Positions 11,561 through 23,128 of a DNA stretch of 64,000 bases are shown here, piece by piece (positions within the stretch are counted from its first letter, which is position 1; every line of letters begins with the position of its first letter). The notes under the pieces are model-generated. The model made no database searches, was not told the DNA's origin, and was given only the letters and a program-made list of their open reading frames with translations. A program made the translations under genes and the position numbers. Source of the DNA: Synchiropus splendidus (lineage: Eukaryota; Chordata; Actinopteri; Syngnathiformes; Callionymidae); the NCBI RefSeq assembly GCF_027744825.2, contig NC_071345.1:12664501-12728500 (forward strand), given 5' to 3'.

Positions 11561-13431
11561 GGAATGGGTGCCGATTCCACAGAAGGACGTTCAAACATAT
11601 TCCCCTTATGAGCCTGAGGTGTGTAATTGAGATAATGATATGGTGAGACGCAGCTGCTGGTGCTTCTCCGGAGGATGAATCGGTTGGAAGTCCGGCAGCA
11701 AAGTTAGTTGACGGGATATTTCAACAGCAGGAGAAGGCAAGTCAGATGACTGACGAGGAAAGATGTCGACTAAGAAGTTGGTATCTGATGTCTCTGTGTG
11801 GTAGAGTTGCACCACTAATGCAACAGAACAGTAGAAAGTTGCACCACAGTCAAGACACTACTTATTTTTTAGGTCTTCATTTGCCTTAAGTGACCTGAGA
11901 TGTACGTTCCCAGATGTTTTTCCAGCACATTCTCCAGTGGACTTGTGCATCCAATGCCACGCCGGTGTCAATTGACTCAAGTTTCCCGTCCCGTGGCATT
12001 TCATGACATAAGAAAAATGGTCGGGTTTATGATAAAGATGTTGGAGAGGCATTCACTGTCATGTGTCATGTGCCCCAAGGCTTAACCTTGACCCCAGTCA
12101 TGTTCTTATTTATAAGTGTGACAGTCCGGTGAATCGTTGCCTACAGCATCTGGAAATGTCAGGGGAGGAAAGACGTGATTCAATTGAAAGCCTAAAATGC
12201 GTGCATCCATGTGACGTCTGCATCACACTTGGATGTAAAAGTCTGCTTGACACTAACCAATAAAATTCATAAAACACTCATGTGGTTTCACTTCATATTT
12301 GAGGACAAAAAAACGTCTTCAATATTTTGAAAAAAAATAATTTGTGCTCATTTCTATCGATAAAAAACATGGTAGAACTGATGCCCCTCATGCAGTTTCA
12401 CAGAATCTGAAGTTTGAACAATAGCTTTTTTTGTTGTCTTCTCCACATTTCTCCGCACACATCAGCCTCTTCATGAATCTTGGAATTCTGCGACCAAATC
12501 ACTTTGGAATCTACTTCCTCTCCTCCACCCTGAAGCGTAATCCCCTTGTAATCGTTCAACACCACCAGCCCTCTTTCCCCCCGCCTTTTCCGGCCCGCTC
12601 CCTGCCCTGAGAAATGTTGACTCATGGTTGGCTAAATCAACAGCTAGACCCATCCATCTGGTGGCTGGCCACTGGCTGATCATTCACCTCCTCCCCGGAA
12701 CAAACCCCTGCAGTTAGAGAAAACACAATGACACTTGTGATAACAAGCAGGGCTGCTTTACTCCGCGGAGCAAGAACGCTGACGCCAGCTATCGGCCAGT
12801 GCAGCGGAATGATTTATAAGACAGATTTTTTTTTTTTTATCAGAAGATTTTTGTCCTATTTTTGACTGCTAGAAAAGACGGTTTGATCCGAGGCCAACTT
12901 TTGCATGTTTCAGCCCATTTCAAAGATCATCTAAAGTCAGAGTCTTGATCTGAAGTTGGAGCTTTGAGGTTCTCACCTGGCTGCCGGCTTAATGATTTTG
13001 GAGCTGGAACGTGAGCCGACATGCACGCAAACCCTCAGGCACAATCGTGATAATATACCGCTGTTACCCTTCAAAACCTCAAGCCTCTGTGGTTACGCTG
13101 TTTGGTTCTAGCCAAGACGCCCTGCATGGGGGTTCCAAGTAAGATGATATATTTATAAAAATATTCAAAGTGGCCAGCCAATTTCGTACCTCCGTGATTC
13201 ATAAATTTTCTGGCATGCTCAAGAGCAGACTTGGCTTGGATTTGCTCCGGTATGCAGCAACGCAAAGGGTCCGAAATGACAAAACCAGATGAGTTTTCAC
13301 AGATAATGTTGTTCTTTTCGCAGGCACCTCAGATTTCAGGGACTTGAATCTTTGCACGTACACTTTCAAGCACAGGAGCCTTTCTGTCTGGCAAAGGCTT
13401 CCAAGATGACGCTTCCTTCGCCAGCTTTGTC

Positions 13432-13562
13432 CTCCATAGATGGCGCTACATGCTGAACTTTGACCTTTCAGCAACGTGAAACCTCTCATTTTTAAATCTG
13501 AGCCTTCAAACTCTGTAAATGAGGCTAGCGCTTCATGAAGCTTTATCAGCCCATTGCTATGA
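13432..13562. mobile_element. MITE family A copy 2, degraded
   Basis: The right end, 'cttcatgaagctttatcagcc', resembles the family A terminal repeat. 'atagatggcgctac' at the left resembles the family's internal CTCF-like box. The left terminal repeat is not preserved, so the limits are approximate. Confidence 0.4.
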
Positions 13563-13991
13563 TGCATGGCAAGTTGTGTATTATTCATTGGAAAATTAGG
13601 CATTAATATTTTTTAAATTAAGCACCTGAAATGGAGGAAAATGGAAAAAAATAATTTTAATAAACAAATTTTCTTTTATTGTATGTATGTACTGCAAGAA
13701 AGTCATAAAATATGAATCACAGAATTTTTGGAAGACTGAAATATGTATGCAAAGAGATTAGTGAAAAATGTTTCTGATAAAATTTAAATGCAACCTTAGT
13801 CTAAAAAGTCCGCTATTATTATTTAATGGGATTAAAAAACATATTTTACATTTCTCTGGCAAATAAAAAAAAAAAACATTTCGTGAAACAGCTGGGACCT
13901 GAGGGAAGTGAATCCCTTTCCAATAAACTGAAATTGATATTGCAAATGAAAAAATCACAAAAGTATCAGAAAACAAATATAAGATATGGTC

Positions 13992-14203
13992 GTGATGGAT
14001 AGATGAGGTTTCATGAAACAGCGTCCTGATTTTCAGAGGCCACCAGATGGCGCTGTCTGCTGTATATGGATTTGAACAACTAATTCAATGAAACCTCAAA
14101 AAAAGATTTAAACCAAGGGCGCCAGCTAGTGGCCCCTGAAAATTAGGACACTGCTTCATCAACTTTGAAATACCGTGTCATGACACTTTATCTATCCATC
14201 ACT
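13992..14203. mobile_element. MITE family A copy 3
   Basis: The left end, 'gatgaggtttcatgaaaca', and the right-hand 'aggacactgcttcatca' followed by 'tctatccatcac' are the family's inverted ends. Inside, CCACCAGATGGC (14040-14051) exactly fits the CTCF core consensus CCASYAGRKGGC. An inverted related box, 'gccagctagtggc', sits at 14121-14133. Confidence 0.65.
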
Positions 14204-16418
14204 CAGATAAAGTTTAAAGTTTAAAACACTCGTTTTTCACACTCACACCACAAAAGGCAAATTGATACAAGCAAGTGGCCCTAAGTGGCCCCCGAGCCTC
14301 ACTGTACCCTGTTCCTCTGTAGTTTTTCTGACATTCTCCAGGTTGAAAAAGTGCCAAGCGAAACCATATAATGTCCTCCACAGCCTGCCGATGTTATCTC
14401 TTCCTACGCTCCGCTTCATACGCCGCATGTGTTCCGTACTGCCAGCGTCTGTTTGGCCGTGACAGGGGGATTTGAAAACATGGCTCCCAGCGTGTTGAAC
14501 ACATCTGCTCCTCTTGTAATGGGCGTTTGTAGTGTCAGGGTGTTTACAGTGCGGATACATGCTTGGAAGCAAAGATGGGCAGCGCTTCTTAAAACGCCTT
14601 CCTGTTCCAGCAGCCTCAAGTGTTTGGCCGAGGCTTCGTGCGATGACCAGCTCCGATAAAGCTCTGTTTCCTGCAATTTGGGAATTAAAAAAAAAAAAAA
14701 GCTGTTGAACTGAATCTGAAAACACGCTACAACTACTATATTATTTCAATAGTCTAACAAGTTTTATTTTCGATTTACTGTGTAGAATGGTGCTTGCTTG
14801 AAATCATCCTTGTTTGAACATTCCAGACGCTCCTGTCTGCATGGATCAGCAATTATGACCATCGCTGGGTTTCAGATGAAATTGGCCTTGAGCTGAGGCT
14901 CTGTTTTTTCTTGTCCGTTTTGTCTGAGAGAAGAAAGCATTTGAATCAACCACAATTCCCCTGAAAACAATCTAAAGAACTTTGGCGTCTGCTGTTCGGA
15001 GACTTTCAAGAAAGAAAGTGGGGGCTCAAATCGAGCGAAAACAGCCTCAGACGTCCAAGAACAACGCTCCATTTCTGGTTCTGTATGTTGGACATAGAGA
15101 AAGTAGTGCAGTCATTACCTTCAATTTCATGTATTCATTTTCATTCCTAGTTTTCAGGATCGAGTCATTGACTTTGCAGGTGGAGGGAGCGGGGTGGGGG
15201 TGTGTGTGTGTGTTTAGCCTGCCGGCTCAGCAAGGCCAGACATGAATGTGCTGAGTTCACCACAGGACGTAAGAGCGCAGAAAATAAACCATTACAGGCT
15301 CACAAAAATCCCTGGAAGCAGCAGGGCAGGTTGAGGGAGCGCTTGTGCATGCAAGTGTGCAGCGGGAACAATAAACACTGCTTGATGCACTGAACTGGAG
15401 GCTGCCGGTTACTTGGTCAGTTTCAAACTCGGCTCCGAAAATCTTCTACAATATGGGAGGTGTTGAGCTTTTAACTCTGGGAGGAAGAAGCTTCTCTTTA
15501 AGTGATGAAAGGTTTCTCAGTGAGAGGATGGTTTCTATTCCCGTGTGTCTAATTATATGGTTTAAATCATCACATGACTTCAGACAAGGAAACTGCTGTA
15601 GTTAAAGAGGACACTCCACTTGGGCTTTGATAGAGAGACTCTTCAGGTCGAAGTGTGAGACAAACTGGCGGCGTTTTAAACATGGTTCAGGCAGCAACTC
15701 TTGCTTCTGAACTTGGCGTGTCAAGTGGTCAGAGCCCAGATTTACGCTGACGTACGCAGAGAGGGAAAATTCATCGAGCTGAACAAGCGACAAGGAGGAG
15801 AAGCGAGCACTGGCATTCACAACTCACCAACCTGACAGCGTCTCTGAGTGATCTGATCGATCCAGAGACAGCAGCGCCCAAATCTTTTCCTTCTTTTAAT
15901 ACTCTGCCACAGTCGATGAAGGGCCACAATTCTGCCTCTACGATCTGCCGCCCCCTGACAAATTGACCTGCTTTTTTAAAGCAACTTGAAGTCGCTTTGG
16001 TCGCTAGCTTCGTGACAAGTGCACAAATATACTTCAGATAAAACCTGCAGGATTGGCTGGAACTGGCCAAACAAATGTAAAGACTTCTGTTTATTCCAAA
16101 CAACTTGTACTGGGAACAGAAACCAGACAACACAACTTACAACTGAATCACTGAAATACATCAACTCTCATGAGACTATTGAGACAAAATATGAGAGAAT
16201 GTTCATCCTACGTTGCATCATAGACACTGGTTAAAAATATAAGGCCTCAGCATCCAGCATCCGACTCAGTAAATATGGCACAGCAGCTAGCACATGGTGC
16301 TCAGAACTCAATTGTAGGGATTCGTGTCTGACTATTTATTTTGCCATGAGAAAATTTTATTCTTTAAAGTAAGTATTTTGAAAATGACACGGCTGAGTGC
16401 TGTGAGTTTCTCACTGGC

Positions 16419-16595
16419 AGTGATGGGCTGGTGAGGTGTCATGAAACAGTGCCCTAATTTTCTGAGCTCAGTAGGTGGCGCTCTTGGTTTTAAAAATGAT
16501 GAGCAGTTTCATCAGAATAAAACATGATATAGATTATATGGCAGACTCTCTGAAAGTGAGGATACTGTTTCATGAAACCTCACCTACTTTTTAGT
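16419..16595. mobile_element. MITE family A copy 4
   Basis: It begins 'cagtgatgggctggtgagg', then 'tcatgaaacagtgcc', and ends 'actgtttcatgaaacctcac'. The internal 'cagtaggtggcgct' is a CTCF-like box. It lies about 50 bp from copy 5. Confidence 0.7.
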
Positions 16596-16644
16596 TTTTA
16601 ACCAAAAAACAATTCATGTCTTTAATTTAGACTCATGGTGGTGA

Positions 16645-16841
16645 GTGGTAATGGGCCATTAAAGTTTCATGAAACAGTGTCTTCATTTTCAGAGGCCACT
16701 AGATGGCACTTCATGCCTTGAAATCTTTGGCTTTAAACAACTATTTATTTGAAACACCATCATTTTTAAACTGAGTGCACCACCTACTTAGGTAAAAATA
16801 AGGACACTGTTTCGTGATACCTCATCAGCCCATCACTAGTA
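16645..16841. mobile_element. MITE family A copy 5
   Basis: It contains 'tttcatgaaacagtgtct' and, at the right end, 'ggacactgtttcgtgatac' followed by 'cagcccatcacta'. CCACTAGATGGC at 16696-16707 exactly fits the CTCF core consensus. It sits directly beside copy 4, giving a tandem pair. Confidence 0.7.
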
Positions 16842-16860
16842 GTGAGTGAAACCCTAACCT

Positions 16861-17165
16861 GGGGTGCAGGGTGTCTTTACTCTCTCAGAGAGAGGGTGAG
16901 GAGCTTGGTAATCCAAGGAAAAGTTCTGGGTAGAACTAGTCACCAATGCTACCAATCCTAGTGTTCTGGGCATGTGCAACTGAGGAGAGGCCCTGGGGCT
17001 GAGACTGCTCATCTCAAACCTCTTTATTGCTGAGCTAATGGTCCCAGTCTAACAGACGGAGAGTGCAGGGGTAGAACAGAGCGTCTCCAAACACGTCCCT
17101 AATGAGAACCGACAACAGTTACACACTGGGATCAGGCTACCCAGCAGACCAGAAGCCAGGATGGG
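16861..17165. mobile_element. Degraded LINE-like fragment
   Basis: 'agagagagggtgaggagctt', followed about 75 bp later by 'ttctgggcatgtgcaactga' and then 'gatcaggctacccagcagac', resembles in order the 3' coding end of a common fish LINE-type retrotransposon, recalled from memory. The frame is destroyed. The family name is not certain. Confidence 0.4.
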
Positions 17166-20100
17166 ACGGCTCCCAAAACCAAACCGCAGAGGAATTCAGA
17201 TCGAGGCCAGCGTGTAGACACTTGGGTCCAGACTTGTTCCTTCTTCATGAGTGCTTGGCACCGCTGGCAAGGATCCCGCTATGATTTTAGTAAGTGGCAC
17301 TCCACCCATGGCTCGTTGGGGTTGGAGGCACAACCACAAGAATTACAGCCCATGTGAATGTTTGTCACCCAGTGATGAGTGAAAACCACCGCATGCTCAT
17401 TTCAGCCGGGGTGAGTCAGAATAGACCCGGCGCTCAGTCGAGCGTTACGCCGAAAACCTATAATGACTGCTTTTGGCAGAAGTTGGCTTCTCAGAGGATG
17501 GAAGTGCAACATATAGAGTTCATTTAAATACTTTCAGTGGCTCCCATCAATAGAAGTGAAATATGAGGCTGTGTCGGCCATGTTTTCCGCAGGTGTGTGA
17601 TTTTATCAAGTGTGTTTCCCGGCTGGCTGGAGGGAGAAGGCGGCGTGAGCTCAAAGGGTGTTGACAGACAGCCTCCCCACAGACGCTCCAGAAGAGTTAT
17701 CTTCCCGCTGAGGTGCGGAGCAAAGCGGTCGTGCCGACCTCACCAAAGCCCTTCTGAGGTTTGTTGGAATACAAGTGAAGTCCTTCCAGGATCGTACGGA
17801 ACTGATTCAGCAACCTTCCGTAAACTATGACCGTAAAGAACACACGCCTCCTTGTTCACCTCGCGGTGGGTCGGTATCGAAGCGTTGAAAGGAAGGACAA
17901 GGACTCCCATTGAGTGGGTCACCCCAGTCCCGGGTGGACCAGATGTTCAGCGTTAGCGGGCAGTTTGAAAATGACGCACTCAGTCGTCGGCTGTTTCAGG
18001 TCTACCGCTGACGGATGGAGGGGCGGCGGAGTGGAAGCAGGTCTCAATAGGAATATGTCATTTGACTGAGGCTTTGAAACGTCAAGTCAAACCCGCGCAA
18101 CATTGAATTTAGCCCTGTGAAATATGCGGGAGGTTAAACGGGCCATTACACTTGAAGCAAGAGGTCAACTGTAAACTCCCTGAAGAGTCATTATCGTATG
18201 AACGAGCAGGTCATTTCTGGAGGAGACATGAAACAGAAGTTCCTCTTCCAGATGATGTCAAGGACAGAAGATGTTTCGCAGCTGCACCACAGAGTTAATT
18301 GAGGAGCTTCAGGGGATTGTTTAAGAGGTTCTGACCCGCTCTCGCACAAAGCCAACCTTTGAATTTGACGTAGAAAAGGGAGTCATGAACAACGGCAAGT
18401 TGTCCACACTAAGATTCTTATTTTTTTAAATCTGTTTTACAGTGGCAAACACCAGCCTGACTCAGACAAGACCAAACTGAATTCAGAACACGTTAGGGTA
18501 CTTGCCATTGTCTATCCGAACGAACCTACATGTATTTAAAATATGGCTTTGAGTTACTCTCTAACAAATGGATAGACAGAAACTATCACACCAACTTCAT
18601 AACCCCCATGATGAATAAAGGAAATTATTGACTAGACAAAAGTTGCATTCAGAGCTAGCTTGACATGGAAGGTCTGAGGTCTCATTTTCCTTTAGTCACT
18701 GACGTAAAGCAAGTTTATCAATGGCCACAAAGGTTCCATTTTGGTGGTGGCTTTTCAAAAACAACTGACTTAAATCACAGAAGTCCTGACTGGTCCACAC
18801 AAAAAATCTAGAGTCCAGCCAGGCCGGGACCAAGGTGAGACCACATCTAGTTGTAGGTGAACACTTGCTCCGTAGTGTTTCATTAAAGTACATTTTTATT
18901 TATTTATTGAAAGTGCAGGCAAGCATGTGATCCGTGGCTGCCTTGTCACTGTTTTTTGCCGGTTCATTTCAATGTCTTTGCTCCGGTTGTAAAGGTAGGA
19001 GGTCATAATATCTGGTGTCCAAGCATTTGAAAAGTTATATACAAAAAGAGGTGGATGTGGTTCCTGGGTGTGGTGAACTGAACAAGTTCAGATAAAGAAG
19101 CAGACTCAAAAGAACTTCTTCATGATATCATTTTTACTGCAGGGGGCGCCGTGTGGTCGGCCCACAACAAAGTCTCCGTAGAACTGGTGGCACTTTTACA
19201 ACATCTATTGCCGACGTCTGTGATGTGGCAGGGGAACATTTTTTACTGTTGCTGTCACTCTAAAAGTGTGCGGCAATACGGAAGACTGACTTCAAAGTTT
19301 CATGTTGACGGCAGTAAACTATAATGCGCTAAGGGTTTTGGCTAAAACCTCAAATAAACAGACTTGAATGTCAAATCAAATGCAGCAACCATGGATCCCG
19401 GCAGTGTGTTTAGGTGGTCACCTAAATGTATTCCTCAGAGAAAGGCCTGGCGAAGAGGTGGGAGGTGATGTAGACACGCATTTTGAATCAAATAAAAAAG
19501 TGTCCTTAAATTGGCCATAAGAATACACAGCTTCAGGCGCAAAAGCTTTTACCAAACTGGAGTTCAACAGTTCAGAGAGTGAAGTAGCAGCTGGGGTTTC
19601 ACACACTCCACGTTCCTCGTGTACTTCTCAGCTTCAAAACTCATTTTGAGAACAGACACTTCTCATTTCTGCTACCAGTTAAACGCATGGAATCAGCGCA
19701 CATCTGGAAGCCGCCGTCTCTTATTTAGCTTGAGTCCGGCTGGACTGATCCTGCTCTTCCCCGCTCAGCGGAGCCAATTAAGCCGAAGCATTGCAGATGT
19801 CTGACGTAGTTTTCAATCAACACTTTAATTTGTTTGACACATGGTTCTGGGGATGGAGCTCCTCCACACCAGCTGCTTGTAGTTAAGGAAGACAAAACAT
19901 CTGGGAGGCTGTGACCTCTGACATGCTTGAATTTGTCTCCCTCCACATTGTTTGGAACAAGTTCTGCATTGGTCTGGGCTGCCGAGCACAAACGCTCACT
20001 TTCCTCAAGTCATTTATTTATACATTCAGTCTAATACATGACTCTTCTGAGTGAAGTCAAATCATTGAGGCACATCATTGTGCAGTTTCAAAGAAAAAAA

Positions 20101-20896
20101 AAGAAAAAAAACGAATCAATAAGACTGACCCCATTGCAAGACCTAAACATAAATCCTGTTATGTTGTACTTAAAGTCTTTAAGTCAAAGGCATTGAGTCT
20201 AAAGAAAAAGTGGAAAATACAATGTTTGTTCATATAAAGAACACGCTTCCTCTCAGTTTCCTAAATTGATATAAAAAATGTATTTCTAAAAATAATTCCT
20301 TGCATCCAATACTGGTACAAAAATCTGTCCTGTTTTTAATTCAAGGAGCTTGAGGTTTTTGTTTTTAAGTATGTGCAAAGATTAACCACCCCCCACACCG
20401 CCAAATAAATAAATAATCCAAAGCTGTTTGAATTAAAAATAAAGCAGTGTTGCAAAAAAAATGAAATGAAAATTTATATTTAAAAAAAATGTATAGAGCA
20501 TGAAGTTGGGGAGTTAACTTTTAAACGACTATAAAAAGGAAATGAAAATCTGTATTATTGACTACATTTACCTGTCCTTTGGTTTTGTTGAAATAGTAGC
20601 AATTAAACACAAACATTTTAATAAAATAAAGCGATCTTTCTGACACAGAACAGTATCAGAGGCAGAGTCTGGCCGAGCAAACACAAAGTTGAGCGTTCCA
20701 TATTCTCCAAATTCCTCACACAGGTTTCCCTCAGAATCTGCTGAGCTCATCATGTAAAAACACGGGCGCACGCGGCCATCAGAGCATTTCTGCTTTCTCC
20801 ATCTACATGACGGTAAGAGCGCGCCCCCTACAGGCGAACCGAAGCACCCTCTCAAATACCACAACACAGCATTTTCTTCTTTTTTAAATATCAAAG

Positions 20897-20902
20897 TTTA
20901 TT
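20897..20902 (-). terminator. stk40: Probable stk40 poly(A) signal
   Basis: TTTATT on the plus strand is AATAAA on the minus strand, 2.2 kb after the stk40 stop codon. I recall the mammalian STK40 3'UTR being of a similar length. Other TTTATT sites nearer 20.0 and 18.9 kb could act as alternative ends. Confidence 0.45.
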
Positions 20903-23128
20903 GCTGACATGCATGTAGAGATCTGATGAAGTACAAAAATATGTTTTTATACAAACGTGTTTATCATCTGTACAATTACGCAGTTTTTCAATGTATCTAG
21001 ACGCCCGTTTCTGATCGAGCAGCTTTAATAACACATGATCCTACACAGAGTGTCCGGGTGAAGCAGTCAGCGAGCACGCTGGAAAAGTGTGGAAGAAAGT
21101 TTGAAAAAAAAAAAAAAAGGGGGGGGAAGAATTAAAGAGGAGAAATAGTTGATTCAATATCCAATTATGTTTGCCTGTCCAAATCATGCAACAGTTTCAC
21201 CTCACATGACGCTCATGCTTCTGGAATCAGACTAACATTCAGTGTGGCACGACCCACAAGCTAGAACACTTTTCAAGAGGGCAAACAACATTAAAATCTA
21301 TTGATCTGCATGTGGGGCGGAATTGTGACTCGTGGCATGAGACACTGCACAGAAACCACCGACAGCTACGACACGACCTCTTCTGATGAACTACAATACT
21401 GCTGTTGAACCACAAACTTCACATTGAGGTGGGAGAAAACCCTCGCGTTGCTAGTTTGGACTTAGATGTGGCTTTCAATTTATGACTACCTGTGTGTGTG
21501 TATCCTTAAAAAAAACTGCATTGTTGTGGTGTAATATTTACATACTGACCAGAGAGTGCAGTTTGTGTATTTAAAAACAAAAAACGTCTCGGAACATCTC
21601 ACACACCATTTCCCAGTAAGGAATATGCAAAAGTCAGTCTAGTTAGTGTAGCTTGAGTCGACCACTGACTTTGTGATTGGAAAATGGAGGTGACAGTTGC
21701 TACTCTTAAGCTGTACACAAATGAAAATGGGGGGCAAAAAAAACAACCTTACTAGCATAAGTTAAGGAGGGGAAAGCCTTGTCATTGAACCCTAATGGTT
21801 GCAGTGATGAGCAAAGTTGACACCAAGGTGAGAATAAATAACTCAAATGAAGATGATTGATAAATATTCCAGCTGGATGGTGAAGTAAACGGAGGAAGAA
21901 TAGAAACGCGAACAGTCACCAGCAGTTTTCCAGAGGATGCGCATTTCCATTGAGGATGTGGGGAGAATGTGTTGGAGCCATTGAGGAGCTGATGTGAAAG
22001 GGAACAAACCAACGAAAACTGAGGGCGGTGTATCATCTTAGGGATGAAGGGCAAGTACGAGCTCCAAAACATTCTTGTGTACACATCTGTTACCATCGAG
22101 CTACCTAGTAATCTGTCTACTTTTTAGAGAAGCAATAAAAGTGACTCCCATTCAGTTACCATTTAATCACAAAAAAAAAAAAAAAAAATCAACCTAAAAA
22201 AAAGTTGTAGTCTCACACTTCAGTTTCACCCCCCCGCCCCGACAATGGCTCTAACACATGATGATCACCCATGATGCCGGACAGCGACCACGGTCCAAGC
22301 GTGCTCTGGTTTCACAGTGTTTGCCGTGAAAGTGGGCCAGATAACAGAAGGTTGTAAAATAGCTTAAAGGCTCAGCCGCACGCACTCAAGGGTACAGAGA
22401 CTGGATTGAAGAATTCACACTCGAACAGAGGGAGGGTGGTGGTCGACTGACGGCGTGTACCGGTTCCGTGGCTGTATTTTGTTTGAAGACATGATTTGGC
22501 ATTGGAAACATGACGGCGCCACATAGTTTTAATGGCACTCAGGAAGATTTACCATCAATACGCCTTGGCATAGTTTCATTCTTGGCTTTGTGTCTTCCAG
22601 GTACCTCACAGTAGCTGCCTGGATGCTAAAAATAGATAGTCCACAGGGACGAGCTAAAGCAGACGCCTTCAATGTCAAAGGTCAGGGTAAAAATGCTACT
22701 GTCATTAAAAGCTTATTCGGTTCAAGGGAAACCCGACGGAAGGTTCCGGAGAGAGAGAACAGTAATGCTTTATGTCACCGGTGGTGTGGAGGCTCTGTTC
22801 CTGGTCGGGGAACGGCGAGCGATAGAAAACGTGGAGGAGGTAGATTTGATGTTGCAGACCTGACTGGGTCAGATCTGCGGAGGAACCAGTGAGAGAGGGT
22901 AAGATCGGTGACTGGACCAGCAATGGTGTAATGGAGAGGAAATGGGCTTGCTACGTGACCCTGTATTCAGGGGACCAGGGCGAGGTGGGCTGTTGCTGGA
23001 GCAGAGGAGGAGGATGGGATGCCACTCTGCTCCAGCTCAGTTCCTCCCCAATCCCACCTTCAACCTGGCCTGGAAGTTCAGTGAGGCCCACACAGTCCAG
23101 CGACCTCTTTCACCGGGGCGACGGAGGA

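Larger units (their letters stand above)
10055..20880. other. Gene-poor interval between the coiled-coil gene and stk40
   Basis: Apart from the probable 3'UTR of the left gene, I see no coding exon here. The longest frames (for example 14243-14725 on the minus strand) have no recognisable domain and no conserved pattern. The interval holds the TA tracts and inverted repeat near 11.1-11.55 kb, several copies of MITE family A, and a degraded LINE-like fragment near 16.9 kb. Human EVA1B and SH3D21, which flank STK40, are not recognisable here. Confidence 0.55.

Noticed and set aside
11311..11646. Open frames encoding repeated Tyr-Ile
   Set aside because: They are translations of the TA microsatellites.
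14243..14725. 160-codon open frame on the minus strand
   Set aside because: It has no domain, no splice partners and low-complexity ends, and fits a chance frame in intergenic sequence.
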